Origin: Bacillota bacterium
GTDB taxonomy: Bacteria; Bacillota; Clostridia; Lachnospirales; Lachnospiraceae
Length of the DNA: 64,000 bases
Reading direction: 5' to 3'
Assembly: GCA_023387655.1 (NCBI GenBank)
Contig: JAEWHR010000060.1
Location: 5,964 to 69,963 of the forward strand
In this document: positions 17,897 to 26,386 of the stretch, in pieces
Layout: each line of letters opens with the position of its first letter
Numbering within the stretch: the first letter of the stretch is position 1
Program-made: the position numbers and the translations under genes
The notes under the pieces: model-generated
Told to the model about the DNA's origin: nothing
Databases searched by the model: none
The model's input: only the letters and a program-made list of their open reading frames with translations

Positions 17897-19138
17897 TTAT
17901 AAATAAGTTTTTGCTTCTTTTGCCTCCTCTTTTGTCATTGTTTCATTGCTATATCTTGCTCGATTATATAAGGATGTAAGATCTTTTAAATCCTTATCTG
18001 AATTAGAATCCGTAATATTTGCACGTTCGTTGGGTGTTAGAGACTGATCAAGAAATTTCGTTTTCTCTAAGGTACGTTTTATTTTTTTCTTATAATAATA
18101 TCTTATCTTTTGGTTATTGTTTCGACAGGTATCAATTTCTTCTTTTTTATGCTTGGTTTTTGTAAGACGTTCTTTGGTTACTATAACAGAAAATTCATCT
18201 TCCTCCATAATAGGAGTAGTAGGATGATAATAAAGGTATTTTTTTATAAAGCGATATATAGCGAGTGAAATCGTAAGAATCAATCCAGTAATAAAGGCAA
18301 AGTATACAACGAAAATAAGAATTTCTTGTAGTAAATCAAAGAAAGGGTTTGTTGTTGCTATTGGTAGAGGTTCTTGTGGTATATCAGATATTTCAATATT
18401 TTCAACCTCAGGAATAGCAGGAGTACTACGCAATAGACGGAGTACAAACGAAAGTAATGATAAAATTCCCTGTTTCATGAGAGTAAAAGCAGAAGTTAGA
18501 AAAGCTTCCACCGGTGGATATCGAAGAAAAAAGGTTGCAAAAAGCAGAACACCTCCAATACTAAAAACCATTCGATTATTACTTTTTAGGATTTCTTTTG
18601 TTGGAGTATATCCGGTGTTTTCTTCCATAGGTTCAATATATTTAGTATTCATAAGATAAGAAGAAAGTAGTGCAAGAATTAAGTATAATATTCCAAAGTA
18701 ATAAGAAAGACTCTGATAAATGGGATCAGTATCAATAGTGCTTCTTCCTAAATACCAATAAAGAATAGGATAGGTAAAAGCAAATGGAAGAGGCATGACA
18801 AGTGCTTTTGCTTGTGTCTTGTTACACCAAAACATAATATCAAAACCAATGAGAAAAGCCCATAAAATCATACAGAAGCACTTATCCATAATTGGAATTG
18901 GTAGATAGAATAACAAAACAATAAGAACCAAATGAGGGAATAGAAATAGAAAAAGATTCTTTTGTATATAGCAATTAATAAGATAAGAAGACAGTAAAAG
19001 AATAGCATAGAATGCAAACTGCCTTACACTAATTGCTTGCTTTGTATATTGATAAAAAGGAGTTGTTAATGCGCAGCAAAAAAGAAATAGCATTCCAAGG
19101 TGGAATACATCAAGGAGCTTTTGATAACGTGGTTTCAA
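17897..19138 (-). CDS. Multi-pass membrane protein, TgpA-like without the transglutaminase domain
   Basis: The 413-residue protein has about seven membrane segments in its first 215 residues and one more near 270-295. A basic cytoplasmic tail follows. The tail ends with S-L-T-P-N-E-R, a spacer, then L-T-S-L-Y-N-R-A-R-Y-S, the pattern of the DUF4129 tail found at the C-terminus of TgpA-type membrane transglutaminases. The extracellular transglutaminase domain that normally lies between the membrane parts is missing. The gene overlaps the DUF58 gene by 29 bp and completes a MoxR-DUF58-TgpA style operon, so it probably belongs to the same envelope-associated complex. The start was not confirmed by a strong ribosome site. 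Confidence 0.65.
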   Translation of the reverse strand: MKPRYQKLLDVFHLGMLFLFCCALTTPFYQYTKQAISVRQFAFYAILLLSSYLINCYIQKNLFLFLFPHLVLIVLLFYLPIPIMDKCFCMILWAFLIGFDIMFWCNKTQAKALVMPLPFAFTYPILYWYLGRSTIDTDPIYQSLSYYFGILYLILALLSSYLMNTKYIEPMEENTGYTPTKEILKSNNRMVFSIGGVLLFATFFLRYPPVEAFLTSAFTLMKQGILSLLSFVLRLLRSTPAIPEVENIEISDIPQEPLPIATTNPFFDLLQEILIFVVYFAFITGLILTISLAIYRFIKKYLYYHPTTPIMEEDEFSVIVTKERLTKTKHKKEEIDTCRNNNQKIRYYYKKKIKRTLEKTKFLDQSLTPNERANITDSNSDKDLKDLTSLYNRARYSNETMTKEEAKEAKTYL

Positions 19139-20252
19139 GATAGTCCACCTCCCATGTTATTGAATTAGGAATTGTTGTTTCTAAAACCTCCACAGACTTT
19201 AGTAATGGTATGATAAAAAAACAAGAATATCCGTAATCGATTAGTTTTTGATAGACATTTATTAAGTCAGGCTTTCGATAATTGGAAACTAGTATTAATT
19301 GATGGGACCTTTGTCCTTGTAATAAAAACTGTTCTAATGTAGAGGAAAAGTTATCCGCTGGTTTCTTTAAGTCTATTCTAGCTAAAGAAATGCCAAGCTG
19401 AGTTAAGTAATGTCTACTACTTCCAGCCTCCATTTTTATCGTTTGATTCGTCACGATATCCTTTCCATTGCTTAGAAAGCGAATAGGTACTTTTGCCTCG
19501 ATTAGTATGGAAGCCATGGTATAGGCAATCCGAATGCTTTCTTCTAATAACTCTTCTTGATGTGAAACAATATTAGGATCAAGATTTAGGTAAATGGATA
19601 CGTTTTTTTGCGTTGTTGGAAAATAAGTATTTACTTTTAAGTGTCCTGTTCTTGCAGTTTGTTTCCAATTGATATATCGCATATTATCATATGGTTCATA
19701 ATCACGGATGCTTTTAAACTCAAATGGATCTTCAGTCAGTGCTGCCTGATGAATGATTGACTGTAGGGCTGAAATAAGATTTTCCGGGTAATGCAGTGCG
19801 GAAAGTGCTTTCGGTAGAACATGAATTGTACTATCACAAGGGATCTGATTTGCAAGTATTCCAGAGAGGAATAAGTCACGTGATATTAAGTCAACCCGCC
19901 CAATAGAATAAAAGCCTCGCTTGCTACATAGCAATGGATATTTTCGTGTAATTCTTTGGTATGGAATGACAGAGTAAACATTATGGCGATAGTACTGATC
20001 TGTAACAATTGAATTATTTTCTTTCCCAAATAGAAAGTACTTGGATGCTGAAAACTTAACACGAAGGAGAGGGATAGGTAAAAACTTATTGTTTTCAACA
20101 CATTCGATCAGGTAAGTTTTTTGTCCCTCAGTTATAAAGTTATCTTCAAATGATAACGTTACTCTTAAGTGAAGATTCCAATACTTCTCGTATAGATATC
20201 GTTGAATATAATATACAAGACCAATGAGAAGAAAAGATGTTAAAATTCTCAT
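19110..20252 (-). CDS. DUF58 domain protein
   Basis: The 380-residue protein has one N-terminal hydrophobic segment and a beta-rich stretch. The DUF58 core follows, with the signature E-F-K-S-I-R-D-Y-E-P-Y-D-N-M-R-Y-I-N-W-K-Q-T-A-R near the middle. DUF58 proteins have a von Willebrand A-like fold and nearly always sit beside MoxR AAA+ ATPases. The MoxR is thought to act as a chaperone for such proteins. The gene lies 50 bp after moxR and overlaps the next gene. An upstream in-frame ATG at 20264 is rejected because the ribosome site GGGAG lies between it and the ATG at 20252. Confidence 0.85.
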   Translation of the reverse strand: MRILTSFLLIGLVYYIQRYLYEKYWNLHLRVTLSFEDNFITEGQKTYLIECVENNKFLPIPLLRVKFSASKYFLFGKENNSIVTDQYYRHNVYSVIPYQRITRKYPLLCSKRGFYSIGRVDLISRDLFLSGILANQIPCDSTIHVLPKALSALHYPENLISALQSIIHQAALTEDPFEFKSIRDYEPYDNMRYINWKQTARTGHLKVNTYFPTTQKNVSIYLNLDPNIVSHQEELLEESIRIAYTMASILIEAKVPIRFLSNGKDIVTNQTIKMEAGSSRHYLTQLGISLARIDLKKPADNFSSTLEQFLLQGQRSHQLILVSNYRKPDLINVYQKLIDYGYSCFFIIPLLKSVEVLETTIPNSITWEVDYLETTLSKAP

Positions 20253-20265
20253 ATTAACTCCCATC

Positions 20266-20283
20266 TGCGTGATTTAGCACGCA
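20266..20283. repeat. Short inverted repeat in the MoxR-DUF58 gap
   Basis: TGCGTG-N6-CACGCA, a perfect 6-bp palindromic hairpin just before the DUF58 ribosome site. No T-run follows, so it is not a terminator. It could tune translation or RNA decay between the two genes. Confidence 0.4.
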
Positions 20284-20302
20284 TATAAAAAGTGACTTTT
20301 TT

Positions 20303-21265
20303 CTATATTGTCTTCGTTTCACTAAAATCCTCGGTTGGTACTGGAATTTTTTGAAGGATTTCATCAATTGGATGATTTGTAACGCCTTGTTTATAGATAC
20401 CATATAAAAGAACACGATGTTTTAATAGGTAAGGTGCCAGTTGTTTCACATCATCAGGTAGACAGTAATTACGGTTATTTATCGCAGCATAAACTTGACA
20501 GGCTCTTATAAAAGCCAATGTACCACGAGGACTTACTCCAATAGAAATGGAAGGATGCTTTCTTGTTGCATGAACGATGGTAACAAGATATTCTCGTATT
20601 GAGTTATGTATAAAGACTGTCTTTGAAAATTCTCTGATTGCAAGAATATCTTTCTCGGTACATACAGAATTTAACTTAGTTAGTGGGTTGTCTAAGATGT
20701 ATCGGTCTATCATACAAAGTTCTTCAGACTCTGTAGGATAACCCATAGATAGTTGCATCATAAAACGATCCATCTGAGCCTCAGGAAGCGGGAATGTCCC
20801 AGCAGTTTCAATTGGATTTTGGGTGGCTATTACAAAAAACAGGTCAGATAAGGTACGGGTGTCCCCATCGATTGTAATCTGATGTTCTTCCATACATTCT
20901 AACAAACTTGATTGCGTTCTAGGAGTTGCTCTGTTAATTTCATCTGCTAATAAAATATTCGTAAAAGCAGGCCCTGGTAAAAATTTAAAGCGTTCTTCCT
21001 TCTGGTTATAGATATTTAATCCCGTTACATCGGATGGTAATAAATCAGGTGTAAATTGAATACGCTTAAAATCCAGAGAGATGGAGCGAGCGAGTGCTTT
21101 CGAAAGTAAGGTCTTACCTGTACCTGGGGTATCTTCCAGTAAAACATGTCCCCCAGCAATTAGGGCAGTGATTACTTTTAGAATAACATCATCTTTTCCG
21201 ATAATTACTTGCTGTATATTGGATTTTAATTCATTAACAATTCGATTTACCTCATTTACATTCAT
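20303..21265 (-). CDS. MoxR-family AAA+ ATPase
   Basis: The 320-residue ATPase shows Walker A D-T-P-G-T-G-K-T near residue 40, Walker B L-L-A-D-E-I-N-R-A-T-P-R-T-Q, sensor 1 V-I-A-T-Q-N-P-I-E and the helical lid region with G-V-S-P-R-G. These place it in the MoxR clade. MoxR ATPases act with DUF58/VWA-like proteins in metal insertion or assembly of envelope enzymes. It is the first gene of the three-gene operon. An in-frame ATG lies 15 bp upstream at 21280, but GAGGT between the two supports 21265. Confidence 0.9.
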   Translation of the reverse strand: MNVNEVNRIVNELKSNIQQVIIGKDDVILKVITALIAGGHVLLEDTPGTGKTLLSKALARSISLDFKRIQFTPDLLPSDVTGLNIYNQKEERFKFLPGPAFTNILLADEINRATPRTQSSLLECMEEHQITIDGDTRTLSDLFFVIATQNPIETAGTFPLPEAQMDRFMMQLSMGYPTESEELCMIDRYILDNPLTKLNSVCTEKDILAIREFSKTVFIHNSIREYLVTIVHATRKHPSISIGVSPRGTLAFIRACQVYAAINNRNYCLPDDVKQLAPYLLKHRVLLYGIYKQGVTNHPIDEILQKIPVPTEDFSETKTI

Positions 21266-21487
21266 ACTACAACCTCGCATATTCTAAAATTTACTAATAT
21301 TATAGCATAGTGGACAGGTAATTCAAGAAAGTAGAATATGAATTTCTTCTATGCGCTAATTGATAATATTGCAATTGCTTACATGATACCAGTTTTGTAT
21401 TATATTTTGCTTTTGGTATCTATTGTAATGATAGTGTGGGGGATATTTTATCGGAGTATCGGAAATCGAAATATTTTAGTTTGATAG

Positions 21488-21516
21488 TTGCAAATGGATA
21501 AATTTAACTATATAAT
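21488..21516 (+). promoter_or_regulatory. Promoter of the GNAT-lspA-like operon
   Basis: TTGCAA (21488-21493), exactly 17 bp, TATAAT (21511-21516). Confidence 0.7.
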
Positions 21517-21586
21517 ATAAGGACTAACCAAAGAATATCCGGGGAATTTCCCGATTGAATATAATATTGAGAGGAGAGGGTATCCT

Positions 21587-22024
21587 TTGGTATCCCTAAG
21601 GGGTATTACAGAGTCCAATTTTGATGCGGTGATTAACTTAAAAGTAAAAGAGGATCAACGCCGCTTTTTAGTATCCAATCACTATTCTTTAGAACAAGCG
21701 AAGATACATAAGGACTATATGCCAATGACGATTTATTTTGAAGAGGAATTGGTGGGTTTTTTAATGTATTGTTTGCATCCGGATGAAAATCACTATTTAA
21801 TTATCCGGTTTATGATTGATGAGAAATTTCAGTCAAAGGGGTTTGGGGCAGAAGCAATGAAGCAACTTTTGCAGTTTATGAAGGAAGAAAAAGGTCAGAA
21901 GATGGTTTACATTAGTTTTGAGCCAGATAATAATCAGGCGAGAAGACTATATCAGAGACTTGGATTTCAACCAGTACATAGCGAATGGGTCGAAGAAGAA
22001 GTTTTATATCGAATTCGTTTCTAA
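21587..22024 (+). CDS. GNAT acetyltransferase, polyamine acetyltransferase-like
   Basis: The 145-residue enzyme has the GNAT fold with the acetyl-CoA loop Q-S-K-G-F-G in motif A. Motif B is seen as N-N-Q-A-R-R-L-Y-Q-R-L-G-F. The overall pattern resembles diamine/spermidine N-acetyltransferases of Gram-positives, but the substrate cannot be fixed from sequence. Translation appears to start at TTG (21587): GGAGAGGG lies six bases upstream and no ATG is close. It is 24 bp from the next gene and shares its promoter. Confidence 0.8.
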   Translation: MVSLRGITESNFDAVINLKVKEDQRRFLVSNHYSLEQAKIHKDYMPMTIYFEEELVGFLMYCLHPDENHYLIIRFMIDEKFQSKGFGAEAMKQLLQFMKEEKGQKMVYISFEPDNNQARRLYQRLGFQPVHSEWVEEEVLYRIRF

Positions 22025-22048
22025 TTGAAACAGAGGGGAGATTCTTTC

Positions 22049-22567
22049 ATGAAGCCAGTCGTAAAAAAAGGAATTACAATAAGTGGGTTAGTAGCGCTCG
22101 ATCAGATTATAAAAGCGATCATACGTCATTATTATTTTGATAAAAGTTTTCGGATATTGGGAGAAATATTTGCTTTTAAACCCAAAGTAAACACAAACCA
22201 ATCTTATCTTGGGAATTATGTAAATATCTTTAGTTATCCATGGTTAACAATACTGATTAATGTTTTGGTTATAGTGTTTGCTTACTATACATACCAATAT
22301 TATCGCTCTTGTGCAAATCGGGAGGGAATACTACCAAAAATCATTTACGTACTTTTATTATCAGGAGCAATATGCAGTCTTATTGACAAGATATTCTTTG
22401 GTGGAAGCCTTGATTATATATTACTGTTTGATTGGTTTATCTTTGATTTAAAAGATTGTTATATCAGTGGAGCTGAGGTATTGTTTATTTTTGTAGTAAT
22501 AAAGAATTATAAGGTAATTCAAAAAGTTAGGATACGTGATATAGTTCACTTTTGTTTTCGTAAATGA
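22049..22567 (+). CDS. LspA-like membrane protein with altered active site
   Basis: The 172-residue protein has four hydrophobic segments and the outline of signal peptidase II (LspA), the aspartic protease that cuts lipoprotein signal peptides. S-L-D-Y-I-L-L and L-K-D-C-Y-I-S-G sit where the two catalytic Asp motifs belong. The flanking conserved residues differ: the usual G-N-L-I-D-R is C-S-L-I-D-K, and F-N-x-A-D is F-D-L-K-D. It may therefore be a diverged paralogue with altered or lost activity, and a normal lspA is expected elsewhere. A TTG directly after the previous stop could start it, but GAGGGGAG supports ATG 22049. Confidence 0.6.
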   Translation: MKPVVKKGITISGLVALDQIIKAIIRHYYFDKSFRILGEIFAFKPKVNTNQSYLGNYVNIFSYPWLTILINVLVIVFAYYTYQYYRSCANREGILPKIIYVLLLSGAICSLIDKIFFGGSLDYILLFDWFIFDLKDCYISGAEVLFIFVVIKNYKVIQKVRIRDIVHFCFRK

Positions 22568-22612
22568 AGGAAGAGTATGTTAAGTAATAGCTGGGGTAAC
22601 CTCATTATAATA

Positions 22613-22654
22613 AAAAATGTCTCTGCAGTTAATACCTGTACAGAGACATTTTTT
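22613..22654. terminator. Bidirectional terminator
   Basis: AAAAAATGTCTCTG and CAGAGACATTTTTT, a perfect 14-bp stem between the LspA-like gene and the 3' end of hydA, with T-runs on both strands. Confidence 0.9.
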
Positions 22655-22670
22655 ATGTTATTGATTCTAT

Positions 22671-24416
22671 TTAGTTAATGGATCTCTTTACATAAGTCGT
22701 ATGCAAAATCTCATGTGCCTTATGGCTTCCAGGTGCACCAAGGAACTCTTCATAAACCTTTTTAACTGCTTCGTTTTCATGTGACATACGGAAAGGATTC
22801 GCAGCATCGGAGTCATAAAGTACCTTAGCACGAAGAGCACGAATGTCTGTAAAGTTACGAATGTATGCTGGGACATGAGGTTGACCACCACCATTGACAC
22901 AACCGCCAGGACATCCCATGATTTCAATAAAGTGATAATTTGCTTCTCCTGATTTTACTTTCTGAAGCAATTCTCTTGCATTGGATAGGCCAGAAGCTAC
23001 GGCAACATTGACATCCATACCAGCAACATGGAAAGTTGCTTCTTTGATGCCTTGTACACCACGAACTTCTTTAAATTCAATTGGTGATTCATTATTCTCA
23101 CCGGTTAACTTCCATACTGCAGTACGAAGAGCGGCTTCCATAACCCCTCCGGTGGTACCAAAGATAACAGCGGCACCGGTAGAGATACCAAGTGGATTGT
23201 CAAACTCTTCATCCGGTAAGGATAAGAAGTTAAGGCCAACCTTATCAATTAGACCAGCAAGTTCACGTACGGTCAAAGAATAATCTACATCTGGAACACC
23301 TGCAGCGGACTGATTCTCACGGCCAAGTTCGAACTTCTTTGCGGTACATGGCATAATACTTACGCTTACCATCTTCGCTGGGTCAATGCCAAGTTTCTTA
23401 GCATAATAGGTCTTTGCAATTGCACCAAACATCTGCTGTGGAGATTTACAGGAACTTAAGTTTTCTGTCATTTCAGGGAAGTAGTGCTCACAGTATTTAA
23501 TCCATCCTGGAGAACAGGAAGTAATCAGCGGTAAAACTCCACCATTTTGTACACGGTCAAGGAACTCGGTTGCTTCCTCCATAATGGTTAGGTCAGCACT
23601 GAAATTTGTATCAAATACTTTATTAAAGCCAATGCGTCGAAGAGCAGCAACCATCTTGCCTTCCACATTCGTTCCGATAGGTAATCCAAATGCTTCTCCA
23701 AGCCCTGCACGGACTGCCGGTGCTGTTTGGACGAATACAAACTTCTCAGGGTCTGCAATTGCTTCTAATACTTCATCCGTGCTATTTTTTTCATAAAGCG
23801 CACCGGTAGGACAGACAGCGATACACTGGCCACAAGACACGCAGCTTGTTTCGCCGAGACCCATATCAAAGGCAGAACCGATATTTGTTTTAAATCCTCT
23901 TTCATTTGCACCAATTACACCAATTCCTTGGGTTAGGGAACAGACAGCAGTACAGCGTCTACAAAGGATACACTTATTATTATCACGAACCATATGGGCT
24001 GCGGATTCATCTAGTTCATAGAACCCTTTCTCGCCATCGTATAGGGCTTCGTCCTCAACACCGAGGTCCTTACATAATTTCTGTAACTCACAGTCACCAC
24101 TTCTTACACAGGAGAGACATCTTCTATCATGGTTAGAAAGAATTAACTGTAACGTTCTTTTTCTAGATTTTAAAACTTTCGGAGTGTTTGTAAGCACCTC
24201 CATGCCCTCGTTAATTGGATATACACAGGAAGCTACTAAGCTTCTTGCACCTTTTACTTCTACCACACAGATACGGCAAGCACCAATCTCGTTGATTTCC
24301 TTAAGGTAACAAAGGGTTGGAATTTCAATGTGCGCTAATCTGGCAGCTTCTAAGATGGTCGAACCTGCCGGAGCAGAGACTTCCATGCCGTTGATTTTTA
24401 AATTTATATTTGCCAT
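22671..24416 (-). CDS. hydA: [FeFe] hydrogenase catalytic subunit HydA (bifurcating type)
   Basis: The 581-residue catalytic subunit starts with a plant-type 2Fe-2S domain (C-Y-L...C-R-I-C). A His/Cys 4Fe-4S site follows, then two 4Fe-4S clusters (C-I-L-C-R-R-C and C-V-S-C-G-Q-C). The H-cluster domain has L1 T-S-C-S-P-G-W near residue 300, L2 M-P-C-T-A-K-K-F-E and L3 M-G-C-P-G-G-C-V-N-G-G-G, and a complete small-subunit-like tail ends the protein. With HydB and HydC it should form the cytoplasmic complex that couples NADH and reduced ferredoxin oxidation to H2 production, or the reverse. In L1 the residue that is Cys in most enzymes (the proton-transfer Cys) is Ser302. ATG 24416 has GGAGG five bases upstream; the frame extends further without support. 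Confidence 0.93.
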   Translation of the reverse strand: MANINLKINGMEVSAPAGSTILEAARLAHIEIPTLCYLKEINEIGACRICVVEVKGARSLVASCVYPINEGMEVLTNTPKVLKSRKRTLQLILSNHDRRCLSCVRSGDCELQKLCKDLGVEDEALYDGEKGFYELDESAAHMVRDNNKCILCRRCTAVCSLTQGIGVIGANERGFKTNIGSAFDMGLGETSCVSCGQCIAVCPTGALYEKNSTDEVLEAIADPEKFVFVQTAPAVRAGLGEAFGLPIGTNVEGKMVAALRRIGFNKVFDTNFSADLTIMEEATEFLDRVQNGGVLPLITSCSPGWIKYCEHYFPEMTENLSSCKSPQQMFGAIAKTYYAKKLGIDPAKMVSVSIMPCTAKKFELGRENQSAAGVPDVDYSLTVRELAGLIDKVGLNFLSLPDEEFDNPLGISTGAAVIFGTTGGVMEAALRTAVWKLTGENNESPIEFKEVRGVQGIKEATFHVAGMDVNVAVASGLSNARELLQKVKSGEANYHFIEIMGCPGGCVNGGGQPHVPAYIRNFTDIRALRAKVLYDSDAANPFRMSHENEAVKKVYEEFLGAPGSHKAHEILHTTYVKRSIN

Positions 24417-24483
24417 TATGACCTCCATTCTGCCGCAACCTACTAATTTGGGCGACAGCACAAATTTGCAAACCTGGAAGAAT

Positions 24484-24513
24484 AAAAATGAAATTTCAAT
24501 GGATTTCATTTTT
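24484..24513 (-). promoter_or_regulatory. AT-rich hairpin between hydB and hydA
   Basis: AAAATGAAAT pairs perfectly with ATTTCATTTT. On the minus strand TATTC follows, so it resembles a weak terminator or an mRNA-processing hairpin within the operon. Confidence 0.45.
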
Positions 24514-24534
24514 ACTCTTTCTATGTGAAGTATT

Positions 24535-24575
24535 AGAATTTCTTAGACGGTGTTTTTTTGCGCCTTTGAAATTCT
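24535..24575 (-). promoter_or_regulatory. Second intercistronic hairpin downstream of hydB
   Basis: AGAATTTC and GAAATTCT arms enclose a GC-richer loop with a run of seven A/T. It lies 9 bp after the hydB stop. Confidence 0.4.
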
Positions 24576-24583
24576 TTTCACAC

Positions 24584-26371
24584 TTATTTCTTACTGATTG
24601 CGCCGAATTTACATTTCTCCATACAAGCTCCACACTTGATACACTTATCTTGTATGATGACGTGAGGCTCGCGAACTTTTCCTTCAATTGCATTGTTTGG
24701 ACAGACACGTGAACATAAGGTACAGCCTTTACACTTGTCTGCATCGATGGTATAGGATAGTAAGGATTTACATACACCAGCTGGACATTTCTTATCTACT
24801 ACGTGGGCAATATATTCGTCTCTAAAATAGCGAAGTGTGGATAATACAGGGTTAGGAGCTGTTTGACCAAGACCACAAAGAGAGTTATCCTTGATGTAAT
24901 AGCATAGCTCCTCTAACTTATCTAAGTCCTCTAATGTTCCATTGCCTTTTGTAATCTTTTCAAGAATTTCAAGCATGCGTTTGGTACCGATTCGACATGG
25001 TGTACATTTACCACAAGACTCATCCACCGTAAATTCTAAGAAGAACTTAGCGATATCAACCATACAGTTGTCTTCATCCATTACGATGAGCCCACCAGAT
25101 CCCATCATAGAACCGATGGAAAGTAAGTTATCATAGTCAATAGGAATATCGAAATGCTCTACAGGAATACAACCGCCAGATGGACCACCAGTTTGAGCAG
25201 CTTTAAACTTCTTTCCGTTTGGAATACCACCACCAATCTGTTCAACAACTTCACGTAGAGTGGTACCCATAGGGATTTCAACAAGACCAGTATTTTTAAT
25301 TTTGCCACCAAGAGCGAATACCTTAGTACCCTTACTTTTTTCCGTGCCCATGGAAGCAAACCATTCTGCGCCATGTAAAATAATTGGAGGTATGTTAGCG
25401 TAGGTTTCTACGTTATTTAAAATCGTTGGTTTCTGGAATAACCCTTTTTGTGCTGGAAATGGAGGACGTGGACGAGGTTCTCCGCGGTTACCTTCAATAG
25501 AAGTCATAAGAGCAGTCTCTTCTCCACAAACAAATGCACCAGCACCAAGACGAAGGCCAACATCAAAGGAGAAATCAGTGCCAAAAATATTATCTCCAAG
25601 AAGCCCATACTCCCTTGCCTGATTTATTGCAATTTCAAGACGAGCAACAGCAATTGGGTACTCTGCACGTACATAGATATAGCCTTGATTTGCTCCTATT
25701 GCATATCCAGCAATAGCCATAGCTTCTAATATTACGTGAGGGTCACCTTCTAATACAGAACGATCCATGAAGGCACCTGGGTCACCTTCATCAGCATTAC
25801 AACAGACAAATTTTTGATCAGCATCATTTCCTTTTGCAAGTTTCCATTTTAATCCGGTTGGGAATCCGCCGCCGCCACGGCCACGTAATCCGCTATCTAA
25901 GAGGACTTGTATTACATCATCCGGTGTCATCTCGGTAAGAACTTTACCAAGTGCTTCGTATCCTCTTGTTCCTATGTACTCTTCAATATTTTCTGGGTTA
26001 ATTATACCGCAGTTACGAAGTGCGATTCTGTGCTGTTTTTTATAAAAATCCGTTTCGTTTAATGCTTTGATACCATCTTCTGTAACAGTCTCATTATAGA
26101 GAAGACGTTTTACAATTCTACCTTTTAATAGGTGTTCTGTTACAATCTCAGGGATATCGTTTGCATTAACCATAGAGTAAAATGTGCCTTCTGGATAAAT
26201 TAACATAATTGGTCCTAAAGCACAAAGTCCGTGGCAACCCGTTTGAACTACGGCTACCTCATCTTTAAGGCCGGCTTTTTCGATTTCAGTCTGTAATGCA
26301 TCTAAAATAACCTGACTTCCGGAGGAAGTACAACCGGTTCCACCACAAACTAAGATGTGTGAACGATACAT
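24584..26371 (-). CDS. hydB: Hydrogenase NADH-binding subunit HydB (NuoF-like)
   Basis: The 595-residue flavoprotein subunit has three parts. An N-terminal thioredoxin-like 2Fe-2S domain comes first (C-G-G-T-G-C near residue 9 and C-H-G-L-C). The NuoF core binds FMN and NADH (G-R-G-G-G-G-F-P-T-G near residue 165) and a 4Fe-4S cluster (E-S-C-G-K-C-T-P-C-R). A C-terminal two-cluster ferredoxin domain follows (C-K-G-C-T-L-C and C-I-K-C-G-A-C). This is the standard HydB of electron-bifurcating trimeric hydrogenases, the likely site of electron bifurcation. It lies between the small 2Fe-2S gene (16 bp upstream) and hydA (168 bp downstream). GAGGAGG precedes the ATG. Confidence 0.95.
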   Translation of the reverse strand: MYRSHILVCGGTGCTSSGSQVILDALQTEIEKAGLKDEVAVVQTGCHGLCALGPIMLIYPEGTFYSMVNANDIPEIVTEHLLKGRIVKRLLYNETVTEDGIKALNETDFYKKQHRIALRNCGIINPENIEEYIGTRGYEALGKVLTEMTPDDVIQVLLDSGLRGRGGGGFPTGLKWKLAKGNDADQKFVCCNADEGDPGAFMDRSVLEGDPHVILEAMAIAGYAIGANQGYIYVRAEYPIAVARLEIAINQAREYGLLGDNIFGTDFSFDVGLRLGAGAFVCGEETALMTSIEGNRGEPRPRPPFPAQKGLFQKPTILNNVETYANIPPIILHGAEWFASMGTEKSKGTKVFALGGKIKNTGLVEIPMGTTLREVVEQIGGGIPNGKKFKAAQTGGPSGGCIPVEHFDIPIDYDNLLSIGSMMGSGGLIVMDEDNCMVDIAKFFLEFTVDESCGKCTPCRIGTKRMLEILEKITKGNGTLEDLDKLEELCYYIKDNSLCGLGQTAPNPVLSTLRYFRDEYIAHVVDKKCPAGVCKSLLSYTIDADKCKGCTLCSRVCPNNAIEGKVREPHVIIQDKCIKCGACMEKCKFGAISKK

Positions 26372-26386
26372 AAGAAATCCTCCTCG

